20,767 nucleotides of DNA, taken from the NCBI GenBank assembly GCA_001630475.1, contig KV419398.1:12517-33283 (forward strand), given 5' to 3'. The notes below the pieces were generated by a model. It was not told the DNA's origin, did not search any database, and worked only from the letters and a program-made list of their open reading frames with translations. How positions within the stretch are numbered: position 1 is the stretch's first letter; each line of letters begins with the position of its first letter. The stretch comes from Sistotremastrum niveocremeum HHB9708 (Eukaryota; Basidiomycota; Agaricomycetes; Sistotremastrales; Sistotremastraceae). The translations under genes were made by a program, and so were the position numbers. Shown in pieces: positions 1-8,803 of this stretch.

Positions 1-208
1 AGTAGTAAAAAGTGGAGATTTATGACTTTTTTGAGGTCATAACCGCATTAACCGGTCAAAGTCAGGTCATGGTCACCCAATTTTGGCTTAACCGTGACCG
101 TTGGCGGTTATAGGTTACAGCAAAACCCATTAACCATAACCGTGGTTTGGTTACGGTTAGGGCCTCCGAGGGGCCCATAACCTAACTTAACCTGACTTTC
201 AAACACTA
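1..208. mobile_element. hAT-like MITE, right end only (left end outside the window)
   Basis: The stretch ends in the octamer AACACTA-type terminus at 202-208, whose reverse complement reads TAGTGTTTG, matching the TAGTGTT termini of two other elements here and the hAT terminal rule YARNG. Inside are many copies of TAACCG, ATAACC and their complements, for example near 42-55, 89-98, 128-143 and 178-190, as expected of subterminal transposase-binding repeats. The left end lies before base 1, so length and target duplication cannot be checked. If the assignment is right, the predicted 8-bp duplication is GTCCAGCC at 209-216. No coding capacity is visible. Confidence 0.55.
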
Positions 209-436
209 GTCCAGCCGCTAATCTCATACTTGCCTACAATGTATTAGGCAGGTACCCTTGGCAAGTATACTTGCGGATATCCTTAAATGGGCTATATTCG
301 TTGGAAGCCTTAGTCACAGAACACGCTCTCCGTAAGGTCAGTTTCTTGTTGAGCGAAGGCTCAATGTATCTGACCTGGTTGCATTAAATAGAACATGAAG
401 GAAGTCACTTACAAATGCACTCCGATCAGTGTCAAG
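209..436. other. intervening sequence, possible end of a minus-strand gene
   Basis: On the minus strand a short open frame runs from about 1213 (ATG) to 1182, is interrupted by the MITE at 437-1181, and is open again from 436 downward. It could continue through a very short intron (GTAAGT..CAG, about 38 nt, near 410-373) to a TAG near 238. Removing the MITE plus one 8-bp duplication keeps the frame. The putative protein matches nothing I recognise and the intron is shorter than the others in this window, so this is only a hint of a host gene. Confidence 0.2.
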
Positions 437-1189
437 TAGTGTTGTGAAATGCAATCTAATCAGATATTTTACCCAAATTTTGAAATATTGATATCATGAT
501 TGATATTGCAATTTCCAAAATCTCAAAATATCTGATCAATATCGCGATATCGATATTTTTCCCCCCAAACTGCGATATCAATATCAATTTAAATCAGTTT
601 AGATCGCTTTTGCGATAAAAATTGATAAAAATCGATTTATATTGCAGTTTTTTCTCAAATCCTTCTGTAATCTATTTCCAACCAATGATATATCATGTTT
701 TCATGCTTCTGTGTTGGTATATCACCTCTTACATGGTGTAAGCAGTGATATAAGTGGCTGGATGATGCCTTCCTGGGAAGGATGAGCATCTGGGTGACCT
801 GTGACTGATAGTAACATGGGTGACAACTGGACCCCTGAGGGTGAGAATATGCCTATATATGAGATATAAGGGGCAAAAACACTGTGATATAGTACAATAG
901 AGGGTATATGGGTATTATCAGATGATATATACTGCTATTATTAGCTCCAGATACCCCAAATATCACCCAAAACTGACCCCAGGTTCACCCAAAATCACAT
1001 CAGTTTAAATCAGTTTAAATCGATATTTTGCGATATTTTGAAATCTGAAAAGGGCGATAATATCTGATCATGATCACCTCCAAACTCAGGATATTTGATC
1101 ACATATCTGATCGCAAAGTGATATGATATGATATGATTTGCGATATTTTGCGATATTTTATATCTGATCGTTACAACACTAGTGTCAAG
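429..1189. mobile_element. complete hAT-like MITE, 745 bp, with 8-bp target duplication
   Basis: The element spans 437-1181. It starts TAGTGTTGT and ends ACAACACTA, a perfect 9-bp terminal inverted repeat followed by imperfect complementarity. Both sides carry the same 8 bases, GTGTCAAG, at 429-436 and 1182-1189, the target-site duplication length of hAT elements. The interior is AT-rich and built of GATAT/ATATC words, dense at both ends (480-660 and 1015-1165). It has a less repetitive core (about 690-960) holding CCCTGAGGGT at 833-842 and TATATATGAGATATAAG near 854-871. No transposase is encoded, so it must move in trans. A related copy in the same orientation begins at 20254. Confidence 0.88.
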
Positions 1190-1879
1190 CGGCAAGGCAC
1201 GTGAAAATGGCATCAGCTGCTGCTCGAGGGGTATTCGCAGTCCCTCTCACAGAGATCACAACACAATGAAATCACCAAAGAAGTGCCATAAACTAAACTT
1301 TACCAATATCTGCCGCGAAAGGAAATCACCACGAGGCAGCGGGGGTCATTGACGACCGGCTTTAAGCGCCGTTCTTCCAAGACTAGCCGTGTAGCCGGCA
1401 TCATTCACCTGATTACGGTCGCCCTCGAGTCTGTAGTAGACTTTCTCCGATTTGATTTTGGCTCGGGACCTTCGACTTCCGTCCCCACGGTAGATTTTCC
1501 GAAGCCAAGATCCTGGAGCAGAGGCGACGCTCCAGATCTCAGGTATATCTCGGTTCTCTAGATGTTTCATGAAATTAATGATCACTGATCAGTCACGTTG
1601 ACCACGCGTCGGACGTCACTGCAAGCTTCCGGCATTGAGAGGATGAAACGACCAAAACAAGGCACCCACAGTGTTATTTAAACTCTAGAACTGCATGGAA
1701 TTATCACCGAGGAACCAACAGACGTAGACAGTCGATAATCCATGAATCAATGCTTGCAGATTCAATTCCGGTTTGCCGATTGTATTTTTGGAACTTCGGA
1801 GCACGGGTCGGAGATCGAAAATAGGTGCCTCGACACAGCTCGCAACGCCGCCTTGCCCAGCAAGCCTAGGGATGTCGAC
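1190..1879. other. no confident gene; possible minus-strand exon fragments
   Basis: All six frames contain short open stretches between 1346 and 1585. On the minus strand one frame is open from about 1560 to 1410 after a splice-acceptor-like ATCTAG, and another continues to a GTAAAG donor-like site near 1297. The phases do not join cleanly with the small minus-strand frame at 1213. I cannot assign a product. The remainder, 1590-1879, shows nothing I can interpret. Confidence 0.2.
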
Positions 1880-2388
1880 TAGTGTTCCAAGGTCCAGTTG
1901 CCGTGACCAGTGGCAACCGGCAGTCGCGACTGGACCGTGACCGGACCGCAGTTGCCGGTTGCCTAGGTTCTTGGAAAATCAGGCAACTGGCAACTGCAGT
2001 CATGACCGGTCGTGACTGTGGTCGCAACCGAGGACCCTTAAGGATCCCCAACCAGGGTACCCTGAGGGTATTTTGAGTCTCAAATGGGTGTTCATGGTGA
2101 CATATCTGGTATATATTGGTCTCTATATGCATGTACCACATCATATGAGGTGTATATACAGCATATATAATATAATAATGATTAAAATATTGATAAAAGA
2201 CCAGTTGTGACTGGAAAAAGTGGCCATGACCGGTTGCACAACTGGTCGCAGCTGTGACCGGTCGCCGGACCGCAACTGCAGTCGCAGTTGCCAGTCACGC
2301 CAAATTTGGGACGGCAACCGGACCGGCAGTTGCCAGTCGCACTCTCCGGGGGTCAAAAGTCCAGCCGTGACTGGACCTCAGAACACTA
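1880..2388. mobile_element. hAT-like MITE, 509 bp, with subterminal repeat arrays
   Basis: The left end (1880-1898) and the complement of the right end (2370-2388) agree at 17 of 19 positions; both begin TAGTGTTC and share AGGTCCAGT. Both subterminal thirds are packed with GACCGG, CAGTTGCC, GCAACCGG and GTGACTGG words in both orientations. The middle (about 2080-2200) is AT-rich with TATATA runs. A core motif GGTACCCTGAGGGT lies at 2056-2069. The flanking octamers ATGTCGAC and CTTATGAT differ, so no target duplication survives. The element ends 47 bp before the start codon of the small gene at 2436 and may affect its promoter. Confidence 0.8.
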
Positions 2389-2571
2389 CTTATGATTCAC
2401 TGAAATTTCGCTGTCAGACTAACTGATTCTCATTCATGGAGTCTGAGCGCCGAAGCAATGGAGAAGATGGTCAACAGCACAGCCCGATCCACAACACGAG
2501 TTCCTCAAATTATTTCGACGACTTGGTTCGGAAGTTATCGACCAGCACTAGCCATGAGGTCGAAGATACAG

Positions 2572-2841
2572 TACTGTAGTAGATCAATCTATTGTCCCAG
2601 GGGTTGTGACCGTGACAAAAATGAACATATTGTCCCAGTGTCCCAAGCCAAAATTTTGGCTGTGACACAACCCAAAATTTTGTCCCAGATGCCTTGCAGA
2701 GCCCGAAAAAGAATATTTATGTTATACTATCCCAGATTTTTTGTCCCAAAACTCTGTGTGACAAGTGACGGGACAAATTTTTTGTCCCAATTTTTGGGTG
2801 TGTGACATGTGACTGGGACAATAGATTGATCTACTACAGTA
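2572..2841. mobile_element. TA-flanked MITE, 266 bp, perfect 27-bp terminal inverted repeats
   Basis: The element lies at 2574-2839 between TA dinucleotides at 2572-2573 and 2840-2841. Its ends, 2574-2600 and 2813-2839, are exact reverse complements over 27 bp and begin CTGTAGTAG. The TA duplication and perfect repeats point to the Tc1/mariner/pogo superfamily. The interior repeats TGTCCCA or its complement at least eight times, often within inverted pairs such as GGGACAAATTT..TTTGTCCC near 2770-2790. Perfect ends suggest a young insertion. It has no coding capacity. It splits an exon of the small gene starting at 2436. Confidence 0.9.
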
Positions 2842-2867
2842 TATGTTCAAGCTGCAGAAGTTGTCCG

Positions 2868-2954
2868 GTGAGCTATTCAACAGCAAGGTCGTAGAATCGC
2901 GATATCATATTTTTGACTTCATTTTCAGAAGCGGCGCATTGCAGATTGAGTCAG
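2868..2954 (+). other. predicted intron of the small gene (alternative acceptors at 2928 and 2954)
   Basis: The donor GTGAGC is at 2868. One acceptor, ATTTTCAG ending at 2928, follows a TTTGAC branch-like motif and gives a 61-nt intron. The other, GAGTCAG ending at 2954, gives an 87-nt intron and leads into a frame with a coiled-coil-like C-terminus. Both are phase-compatible with the upstream exon; the sequence alone does not decide. Confidence 0.45.
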
Positions 2955-3117
2955 TACGCGCCTTGATTATCGAAAACACCTCTCTGACTTGGGCACTAGA
3001 ACGTCGAAGACCAGGGTCCAAGCTTTAGAAATGAAGTTGGAGGAATTGCGCCGAAAGGCGGAGTCTTCCGGGAACTCCAAGTCAACTGACTAGGATACGT
3101 GGGGTGTGGCTATGGTG

Positions 3118-3502
3118 ATCCTTACTAAGGATGTTAAACGAGTATACCTTGTGGGTGTGGGTACCTGCGCAAAATCTCAGAATCCATACCTGCATCTGCC
3201 AGGTATTTTGAAGCGGGTACCCAATACCTGTGCAGGTATACCTACAGGTATTATAATATATTTCCTATTTTTAAAACATTTTTTTCAGGTTGTTTGAGCA
3301 GTTTGGAGTCACAAATAATTTTGGGTTTCTTAAAACCTGTGGGTAAGACAGGTACCTGCCATGAAAATTTGCCCAAAACCAATACCCGCATCTGCCAGGT
3401 ATTGGTAAAGGCAGGTATGATGGGTATGGGTACCTGTTCTTGGCGGGTACCTGCGGCAGGTACCCAGGTATACAATACTCATCTAACATCCTTAATCCTT
3501 AC
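3118..3502. mobile_element. complete hAT-like MITE, 369 bp, with 8-bp target duplication
   Basis: The element spans 3126-3494, starting TAAGGATGTTA and ending with its exact complement TAACATCCTTA. The octamer ATCCTTAC flanks it on both sides (3118-3125 and 3495-3502), a perfect 8-bp duplication typical of hAT. TAAGG obeys the YARNG terminal rule. The subterminal regions repeat GTACCTGC, CAGGTAT, ATACCTG and complements about a dozen times; the centre (3240-3310) is AT-rich. Non-coding. It lies about 30 bp past the stop codon of the small gene ending at 3093, so probably within its 3' untranslated region. Confidence 0.88.
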
Positions 3503-3576
3503 GTGTGAGATTTCAAGAGCGCAATGGCATCCGGCTGGGCAATGCTTCCCTAGTAAATAGTAGTAATACTTCAGTG

Positions 3577-5644
3577 TTAGTCTGTAATCGAGTTCCTGAT
3601 CAAAGATAGGATAATCCTTTTGGTCTGCTGCTTCAGTGTTGAACAATGGGCCCGTCCTTCATCAAACCAGAACGCATTGTCCGGTTCCGTTCGTCTCAAT
3701 TCCTGATCTTTGAAGCGACAATTGATTCTGCCCATAGATTAGTAATGTGTAGTATGATGCTAGTACGACCCTCCACAAAGGAGAAATGGAATCTCAGACC
3801 CAGTGCCTTCTCGCCAAAGTGATGTTGCCGGGCGCTTGATTTCAGTCTCCGAGAGGGGCAGACACCGCCACTCGCCCAAGCTGAAAACGGAAATACACAA
3901 TTCCGCGCTTCTCAAAGCGGGTTCTCACAGTTTCCAGGAACGAAACATATCAAAATATCTCACAGATACTCATAAAGCTACCTGGAAGTGCCATTCGATA
4001 TTACGGCGAGACGTCCAGACGTCGACAAGTTCTGGAGGAATTCCGAAGAAATTCGAACGCAATGAGAATTACTGAGCAGTATCAGGGTTTCAAGGGCATC
4101 CATGACTCCAACTCGTGAGGCTGACGTAGGATATCTTCACTCTGCCTCCTTCTAAGCATAGATAAATTCGGACCCTCGGAAAACGACGAGAATGACGCTG
4201 ACTGAGAATTTGACGATTCCAAGCTCCATACGCGTATAGTCGAATCGCCTGGTCAAGCTTCCAGAAAAATGAAGGCATGATAGTGGAATAAAAATAGGGA
4301 ACAGATAATCTCACTTGACTGTTCAGGTATCGCGCGATTTTGTGACCATGTACACTAGGTCTGAGATCTCCATTCGTATGCTTGAGCCACAGACCTTGAA
4401 ACACGGAGAGTCTCTATTGCCTCGAACAAGCCGATCGTGAGTTGTGTCAGGAATGAGAGCATGAACAGACTGCCTCGAGACTCTAGTTGAACGATTCAGA
4501 CGGATAACACTGATATGCTCAGTCCCCTAAATCCGTTGGCATATGCCTTCAGATAGAAGAAGAGTGATTTCACATGATCGCTCACCTTGAAGATATCCAG
4601 ATGAGCGATGAAAGGACGGAGATTCCCTGAATGAATGGGAGACGTCCGAAAAAACTAATCAGCCAACTCGAACGCACTTGATTCGTGGTTCGCCAGGACC
4701 AATATCAAAGACTTGAAATCCTGAAGTAGGTATCAGACATATAAGCGGAAAACATTGTAGAGGCACTACTCGCTCGTCGCTCGTGCGGAGAGGGTCTGGA
4801 GGTCGACAAGTCGTCGATCCAGTACCAGTGATCGCAACAATGCACTTCTTAGTAGTGAGAATCTTGGGATATTCTCGCGATGCTCAAGTGTCTCATTGTT
4901 AGTATCAGTTGGAGGCTCCGCGAAACAAGATGAATTCGGAGGGCTCGAATAATCGGGAAGATGATATCAAGAATGAAGCAGTTGCCGAATTCAAATCAGT
5001 CTCAGGATTGTCAAGATTAGTCCATGAAGTAAGATTCCAATTCCGGACTCCACACGCAAAGTGAAGGTGACAGCCCGCGATCCAAGTACAACATCATGAT
5101 GGCAGCGAGGTCCATTATACGACGCAGACTCGAGAACAAGACGGCGATTCGATAGAAAGAATGAGTCGGGTTGACTCAGGAGGAAGTTGAAGGCTTTACC
5201 CAAGTCGAATCAGCCTAGCAAGCAAAGGAGTTCATCGTTATAAATAAGGGGAAGAAGTCTTGTTCTCGTATCCCGCGAATTGTACGAGATTGGCTTGATA
5301 TGAATCTCTAGAGTATCAATCGACGTCGTGAGGAGAAAGCTTGCGAGAATCCGCTTAATAAAAGCCCAGAGGGAAGCGATGCCAGTGTGAATGATGAATA
5401 TTCCCCAGCAGCACGAGCGTTTTTGATATCATCATGACTCTTCAGACGGGGATAGAATATCCGGAATCCAATTCCTTCTGATCATAGATGCACTCACAGC
5501 CCGGAGAATGATAAGAACAAAGCAAATGGCGACCGCCGTCACCTCCAAGTCGACTTCATGCCCCTCGCTTTTACAAATTAGGGGACAAATCCAACCCCCA
5601 TGCGCGTCCAACCGAAATGACTGTCCACGGCCCAAGGTCGACAT
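3577..5644 (-). CDS. putative multi-exon gene or gene relic, product unknown
   Basis: Several minus-strand stretches look coding and have matching splice sites, but I could not assemble one complete model. The best-supported end is an exon from 3727 to a TAA at 3577-3579, containing NAFWFDEGRAHCSTLKQQ. It joins in phase, across a short intron with an atypical GTCGTA donor (3728-3769), to an exon ending at 3880. That exon joins across a GTAGCT..TTTCAG intron (3881-3981) to coding sequence starting near 4110. Further upstream, exons 4586-4654 and 4402-4526 join in phase across a 59-nt GTGAGC..TTTAG intron (4527-4585). A candidate start is the ATG at 5644, followed by a hydrophobic segment (AICFVLIIL) and a GTGAGT donor at 5497. 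Frames between 4700 and 5490 are ambiguous and may be degenerate. No family recognised; RNA evidence would be needed. Confidence 0.35.
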
Positions 5645-6520
5645 GCTGCATTGGCAGTGATCAAAAAGTGGATGGAAAAGGATTTCGCAGATCTAGAGTT
5701 TTGCAGGCTGAGACAATTCAGAGGACGTCGTGCCAATCGGGCCGACGCGGCCGGAGTCAGATGCCGAAGACCGAAGACGCCGAACAATGCCGAGCGTCTA
5801 ACCGTGCCGAAAACAACGAGAAAAGAATGACTCAGATCCATACACGTCACCTCTCGTGGCAAGCACGCGAGATAGGTCCCTTTTCTCCTGGCGTTGTCCG
5901 AGTCGCATTCCTGACATTCAACGCGCAGTCGTCAGTCAAAACTCGATTCAGCCAGTTCGATCGAAAGATGAAAAGCGGTGAGTCGGCGACAGAGGCTGAC
6001 AAAGGCGAAAAGACAAGGCGGTGAGACAGCTTGGCGTGCGTGAAAATAAGGATGAGGAAGGATCGGGTGTTTCCGGCTTTCGGCACGGGGCCGCGAGATA
6101 GAACTGAGACAGGAGTGGAGCAAGAATTCACCCTCAATATTCTCCTTCAATTATCCTACCTCGAAAGACGAAAACTCGCAACTCAAGAAAGAGAGGAAGA
6201 GGAAGAGGACAGGAATAAGGAATAAGGAACGAGGAACGACAGACGAAAGAGGAAAGCGCCGACTTGGCGGAAGAAACGTAATCAAAATCCTAAATCCCCT
6301 CGGCTAACAGTGTCGGGGGCCCAGACTCGGAGCCGAGATGGAGTCTGATTGGCTGATACCGATTTCCGTTCTCGGCTGAAACTACGACAAAATGAATATT
6401 CAATTTTCTTGTCTTGGCTCCATTTTTCGGCGTGACGATAACGACGCCCCCTCCTCCCGCCCTCGTCCACCGACCACCGACCACCGACTACTAGTACTGT
6501 AAGAAGGAGAAGGGAAGAGG
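5645..6520. promoter_or_regulatory. divergent intergenic region upstream of the 6521 gene
   Basis: This stretch separates the start of the minus-strand gene candidate (5644) from the plus-strand CDS at 6521. Open frames on both strands are short and look incidental. From about 6170 to 6260 the plus strand is strongly purine-rich (AGGAAGAGGAAGAGGA-type runs, with GGAATAAGGAATAAGGAACG nearby). From 6440 to 6490 it is C-rich with three tandem ACCGACC repeats (CGACCACCGACCACCGAC). No clear TATA box was found. The region probably holds the promoter and leader of the downstream gene. Confidence 0.4.
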
Positions 6521-8803
6521 ATGAGTGTAGTAACGAGAAGAACGAGCGAGGGTAATCTCCGTCTCGTAAGTTCTTTACTTGTATGGCAGACTAGGGAAAA
6601 GAGTAACAATCGACAACCGATCCAGCCCAAAGCCTCGCACCTCCCTCCTGCCTTTTCTTCTTCGTCCCTTCCACATCTCCCTCCTACCAATCAAACTACA
6701 ATCTATCAAGATCAATCGCCATCACTAGGAGGACTTCAACCCCCCGTCCCTGCGTATCTATCTCATCATCCCCGTCTACGCGATCGAGGACCTCCGAAGA
6801 GTTCACCTCTAACCGGTCCTTCGATATCGCATTCCCTATCAGGCGAGATTTCACTCAACGACTCGATGGACGATCTCCCTTCAGGCCACAGCACAGCCGA
6901 CGAATCCGGCGGTCCTTCAAGTAATAGTAGGAGTGAAAAGAGGATGAGTCGAGCTCGTCCAAATCGCATATCAGGCGTTCCTTCAAACTACACCTATTCC
7001 TCCCTCTCCCAACCCGGCTCTCGAGCCTCCTCCCCAGGACTCGACGAAATCGATCTCTCTCAATTCCCTCTTCCAAACTCATCCTCAGCTCGAAAAGATA
7101 AAGGAAAAGGCCGAGAGAGAGATTCAGTCGTCTTCTCAGACGACCTCCAAGCTTCCCTCTCTTCCCTTCGACCGCCGTCACCTTCGCCCTCAGGATCAGG
7201 GTCTCATTCGCCTTCGGGTGCATCATCCACCGCTCCCCGTCCCAAATCAATCCTCCGCACCTCCACATCCCAATACCCCCCTCCAAATCCCCTCTACGAC
7301 CCCCTCCCCTCCTCTTCCCCCTCCCCCTCTTCCCATCCCGCCCGTCGTCCAGGGCCAACTCCAATCCCTCCCCTCCCCACATATTCCAATCCCGATCCTT
7401 CATTCCATTACTCGAAGCAGGCACAGAAAGATGTACATGAGAACGGAGCTTGGTTGACGAGTACGAGTGCGCCGAGCTTTTCGAGGTTTAGGTTGAAGGG
7501 TGAGGGTGTTGTTATGCCTGTTAAAGCTCCTGTTGGGTATCGATCTCGTTCTTCTGGGGCGGGGGCGACCGGTAGGGAGCCGGGAGCAAATGTTGGCAGT
7601 GGAGGAGTGGGTGGGGGAGGTAGGAAGAGCGAGAGTGAAGTCTACACACGCGCAAGTGGAAGTGGTCTCAAGCGTACGGACACAAACAAAACCGCTCCCG
7701 CGCATCCATCACACTCTACCAAGGATAAGGAGGTCGACACATCCAAATCTTTGCGCTCAAGGTTGAGCATCCGCAGCGTCTCCGGTCTCGCATCACTTTC
7801 CCGCCATCGTGATACTCAGGCTTCAGCGGTGCCGCCTATTCCGACGGTTATTGTGACTCCTCATTCGCGTAGTGCCTCAATGGCAACAGTCGACGAAAAA
7901 CGATCATCACTTCTCTCTCCATCCTTCACACCTACTCTCGCACCTACTCCCTCTCATCCACTCCCTCACCCGCACGCAAACGGACACGCTCACGGAAATG
8001 GTAGTGCGGGTGGGATATTAGACTCAAGCGCAGAAGCGGAGTACTTTGCAGTACACACTCTCGAGCCTGTTCCTGAATCCATCAGCAGCTCTGGTCACCT
8101 GTCGAGGGGAAAGAAGGGGAGTAGTGGGAGTAGTAGCGTTGACATTACTGAACTTGGAGAACGGTCTACTCCCCCGCCGTTGTCTGGAGCTGGGGTTGGG
8201 AAGTCGACGAAGGCGATGACGATTAATGGGACGGTGAAAGATCCCAAGGAGAAGGATGGGAAGGAAGTGAAAGGGAGTTTGTTGGGGAGGACTAGGACGA
8301 TGTCTTTCTTCCGATCGAAATCTACCAAGACCCCTCGCGCTCCGGTCACCATTCCAGTAGTCGTACCTTCTATCCCGCCATCTTCAGGATCAACTCCGAC
8401 TCAGGCTTCGACTTCGGCGTCGAAGACGAAACCTATAACAGTCAAAGCTCCTTCCGAAAGCCATGCGCATACTCACCACACACATCGTCATCACCAACCC
8501 TCATCCGTCCCCCTCCCAACCGCAAACGGCACCGCAGTCCTGACCGATTCACTCCCATCTCCCAGCTCATCCATCGAATCCTCCGTCTCAGCCTCATCCA
8601 TATCGCCTTCGATGGCTTCTTCGCTCGCTGCGTCTAGTACGAGCGTCGTATCACCTCCTGTTCTTTCCAAGGTGGATCCTATTAGCACTATTAGCGCCGT
8701 CGGGGGTGGAGAGAACAAGGATGTGGGGACTGGTGCGAGTATGAGTGTGAGTGGGAAGAAGGGATTTGGATTTGGGGGCAAGATCTGGAAGAGGGTGTTC
8801 TGA
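6521..8803 (+). CDS. large Ser/Pro-rich disordered protein, 760 residues, function unknown
   Basis: An uninterrupted frame of 760 codons, the longest in the window, with codon use strongly biased to coding. The start is the first ATG of the frame, in the context GAGGATGAG. The protein is almost entirely low-complexity: Ser, Pro, Thr and Gly dominate, with runs such as SPSPSGSGSHSPSG, PPLPTYSNPDP and a His cluster HAHTHHTHRHHQ near residues 648-660. Short islands that look ordered or regulated are RPKSILRTSTS (about 240-250), SKSLRSRLSIRSVSG (about 407-421), GRTRTMSFFRSKSTK (about 590-604) and the basic aromatic end GFGFGGKIWKRVF. Arg-x-x-Ser sites are common, suggesting phosphorylation. There is no signal peptide, membrane segment or catalytic motif that I can see. 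Fungal scaffold or signalling proteins can look like this, but I do not recognise the family. An early GTAAGT..GCAG pair (about 6568-6591) is too short to be an intron. Confidence 0.85.
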   Translation: MSVVTRRTSEGNLRLVSSLLVWQTREKSNNRQPIQPKASHLPPAFSSSSLPHLPPTNQTTIYQDQSPSLGGLQPPVPAYLSHHPRLRDRGPPKSSPLTGPSISHSLSGEISLNDSMDDLPSGHSTADESGGPSSNSRSEKRMSRARPNRISGVPSNYTYSSLSQPGSRASSPGLDEIDLSQFPLPNSSSARKDKGKGRERDSVVFSDDLQASLSSLRPPSPSPSGSGSHSPSGASSTAPRPKSILRTSTSQYPPPNPLYDPLPSSSPSPSSHPARRPGPTPIPPLPTYSNPDPSFHYSKQAQKDVHENGAWLTSTSAPSFSRFRLKGEGVVMPVKAPVGYRSRSSGAGATGREPGANVGSGGVGGGGRKSESEVYTRASGSGLKRTDTNKTAPAHPSHSTKDKEVDTSKSLRSRLSIRSVSGLASLSRHRDTQASAVPPIPTVIVTPHSRSASMATVDEKRSSLLSPSFTPTLAPTPSHPLPHPHANGHAHGNGSAGGILDSSAEAEYFAVHTLEPVPESISSSGHLSRGKKGSSGSSSVDITELGERSTPPPLSGAGVGKSTKAMTINGTVKDPKEKDGKEVKGSLLGRTRTMSFFRSKSTKTPRAPVTIPVVVPSIPPSSGSTPTQASTSASKTKPITVKAPSESHAHTHHTHRHHQPSSVPLPTANGTAVLTDSLPSPSSSIESSVSASSISPSMASSLAASSTSVVSPPVLSKVDPISTISAVGGGENKDVGTGASMSVSGKKGFGFGGKIWKRVF

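Larger units (their letters stand above)
2436..3093 (+). pseudogene. small spliced gene of unknown function, interrupted by a TA-flanked MITE
   Basis: The reading frame begins at the ATG at 2436 and is open to 2573, where a 266-bp MITE has inserted within codon 46. The element brings an in-frame TAG at 2577-2579, leaving a 47-residue product. Without the element and one TA, the same frame resumes at 2842 and reaches a GTGAGC donor at 2868. An acceptor at 2954 (GTCAG) gives 100 residues ending at the TAG at 3091-3093, with a charged coiled-coil-like tail containing KLEELRRKAE. The better-looking acceptor TTTTCAG at 2928, preceded by TTTGAC, gives 87 residues ending at 3028. The start is chosen because frame and codon content are coherent from there, although a MITE ends only 47 bp upstream. 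No family is recognised; residues 1-46 are rich in Ser, Asn and His. Either the gene is dead or the MITE allele encodes a short product. Confidence 0.5.

Noticed and set aside
1-208. Telomere-like repeats because of TTAGGG near 156-162
   Set aside because: A single hexamer within TAACCG/GGTTA words, ending in a TAGTGTT-type terminus; a MITE end explains it better.
480-1165. CRISPR array, microsatellite locus or replication origin from the GATAT repeats
   Set aside because: The repeats lie inside a bounded element with inverted ends and a target duplication, and recur in a second copy.
3124-3496. Tc1/mariner element with TA duplication
   Set aside because: TA is present at both ends, but a full identical octamer ATCCTTAC flanks the slightly longer ends, which fits hAT.
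4090-4404. 104-codon minus-strand frame as an independent gene
   Set aside because: It includes what looks like a GTGAGA..CAG intron near 4303-4248 and overlaps exons in other frames, so it is not a simple gene.
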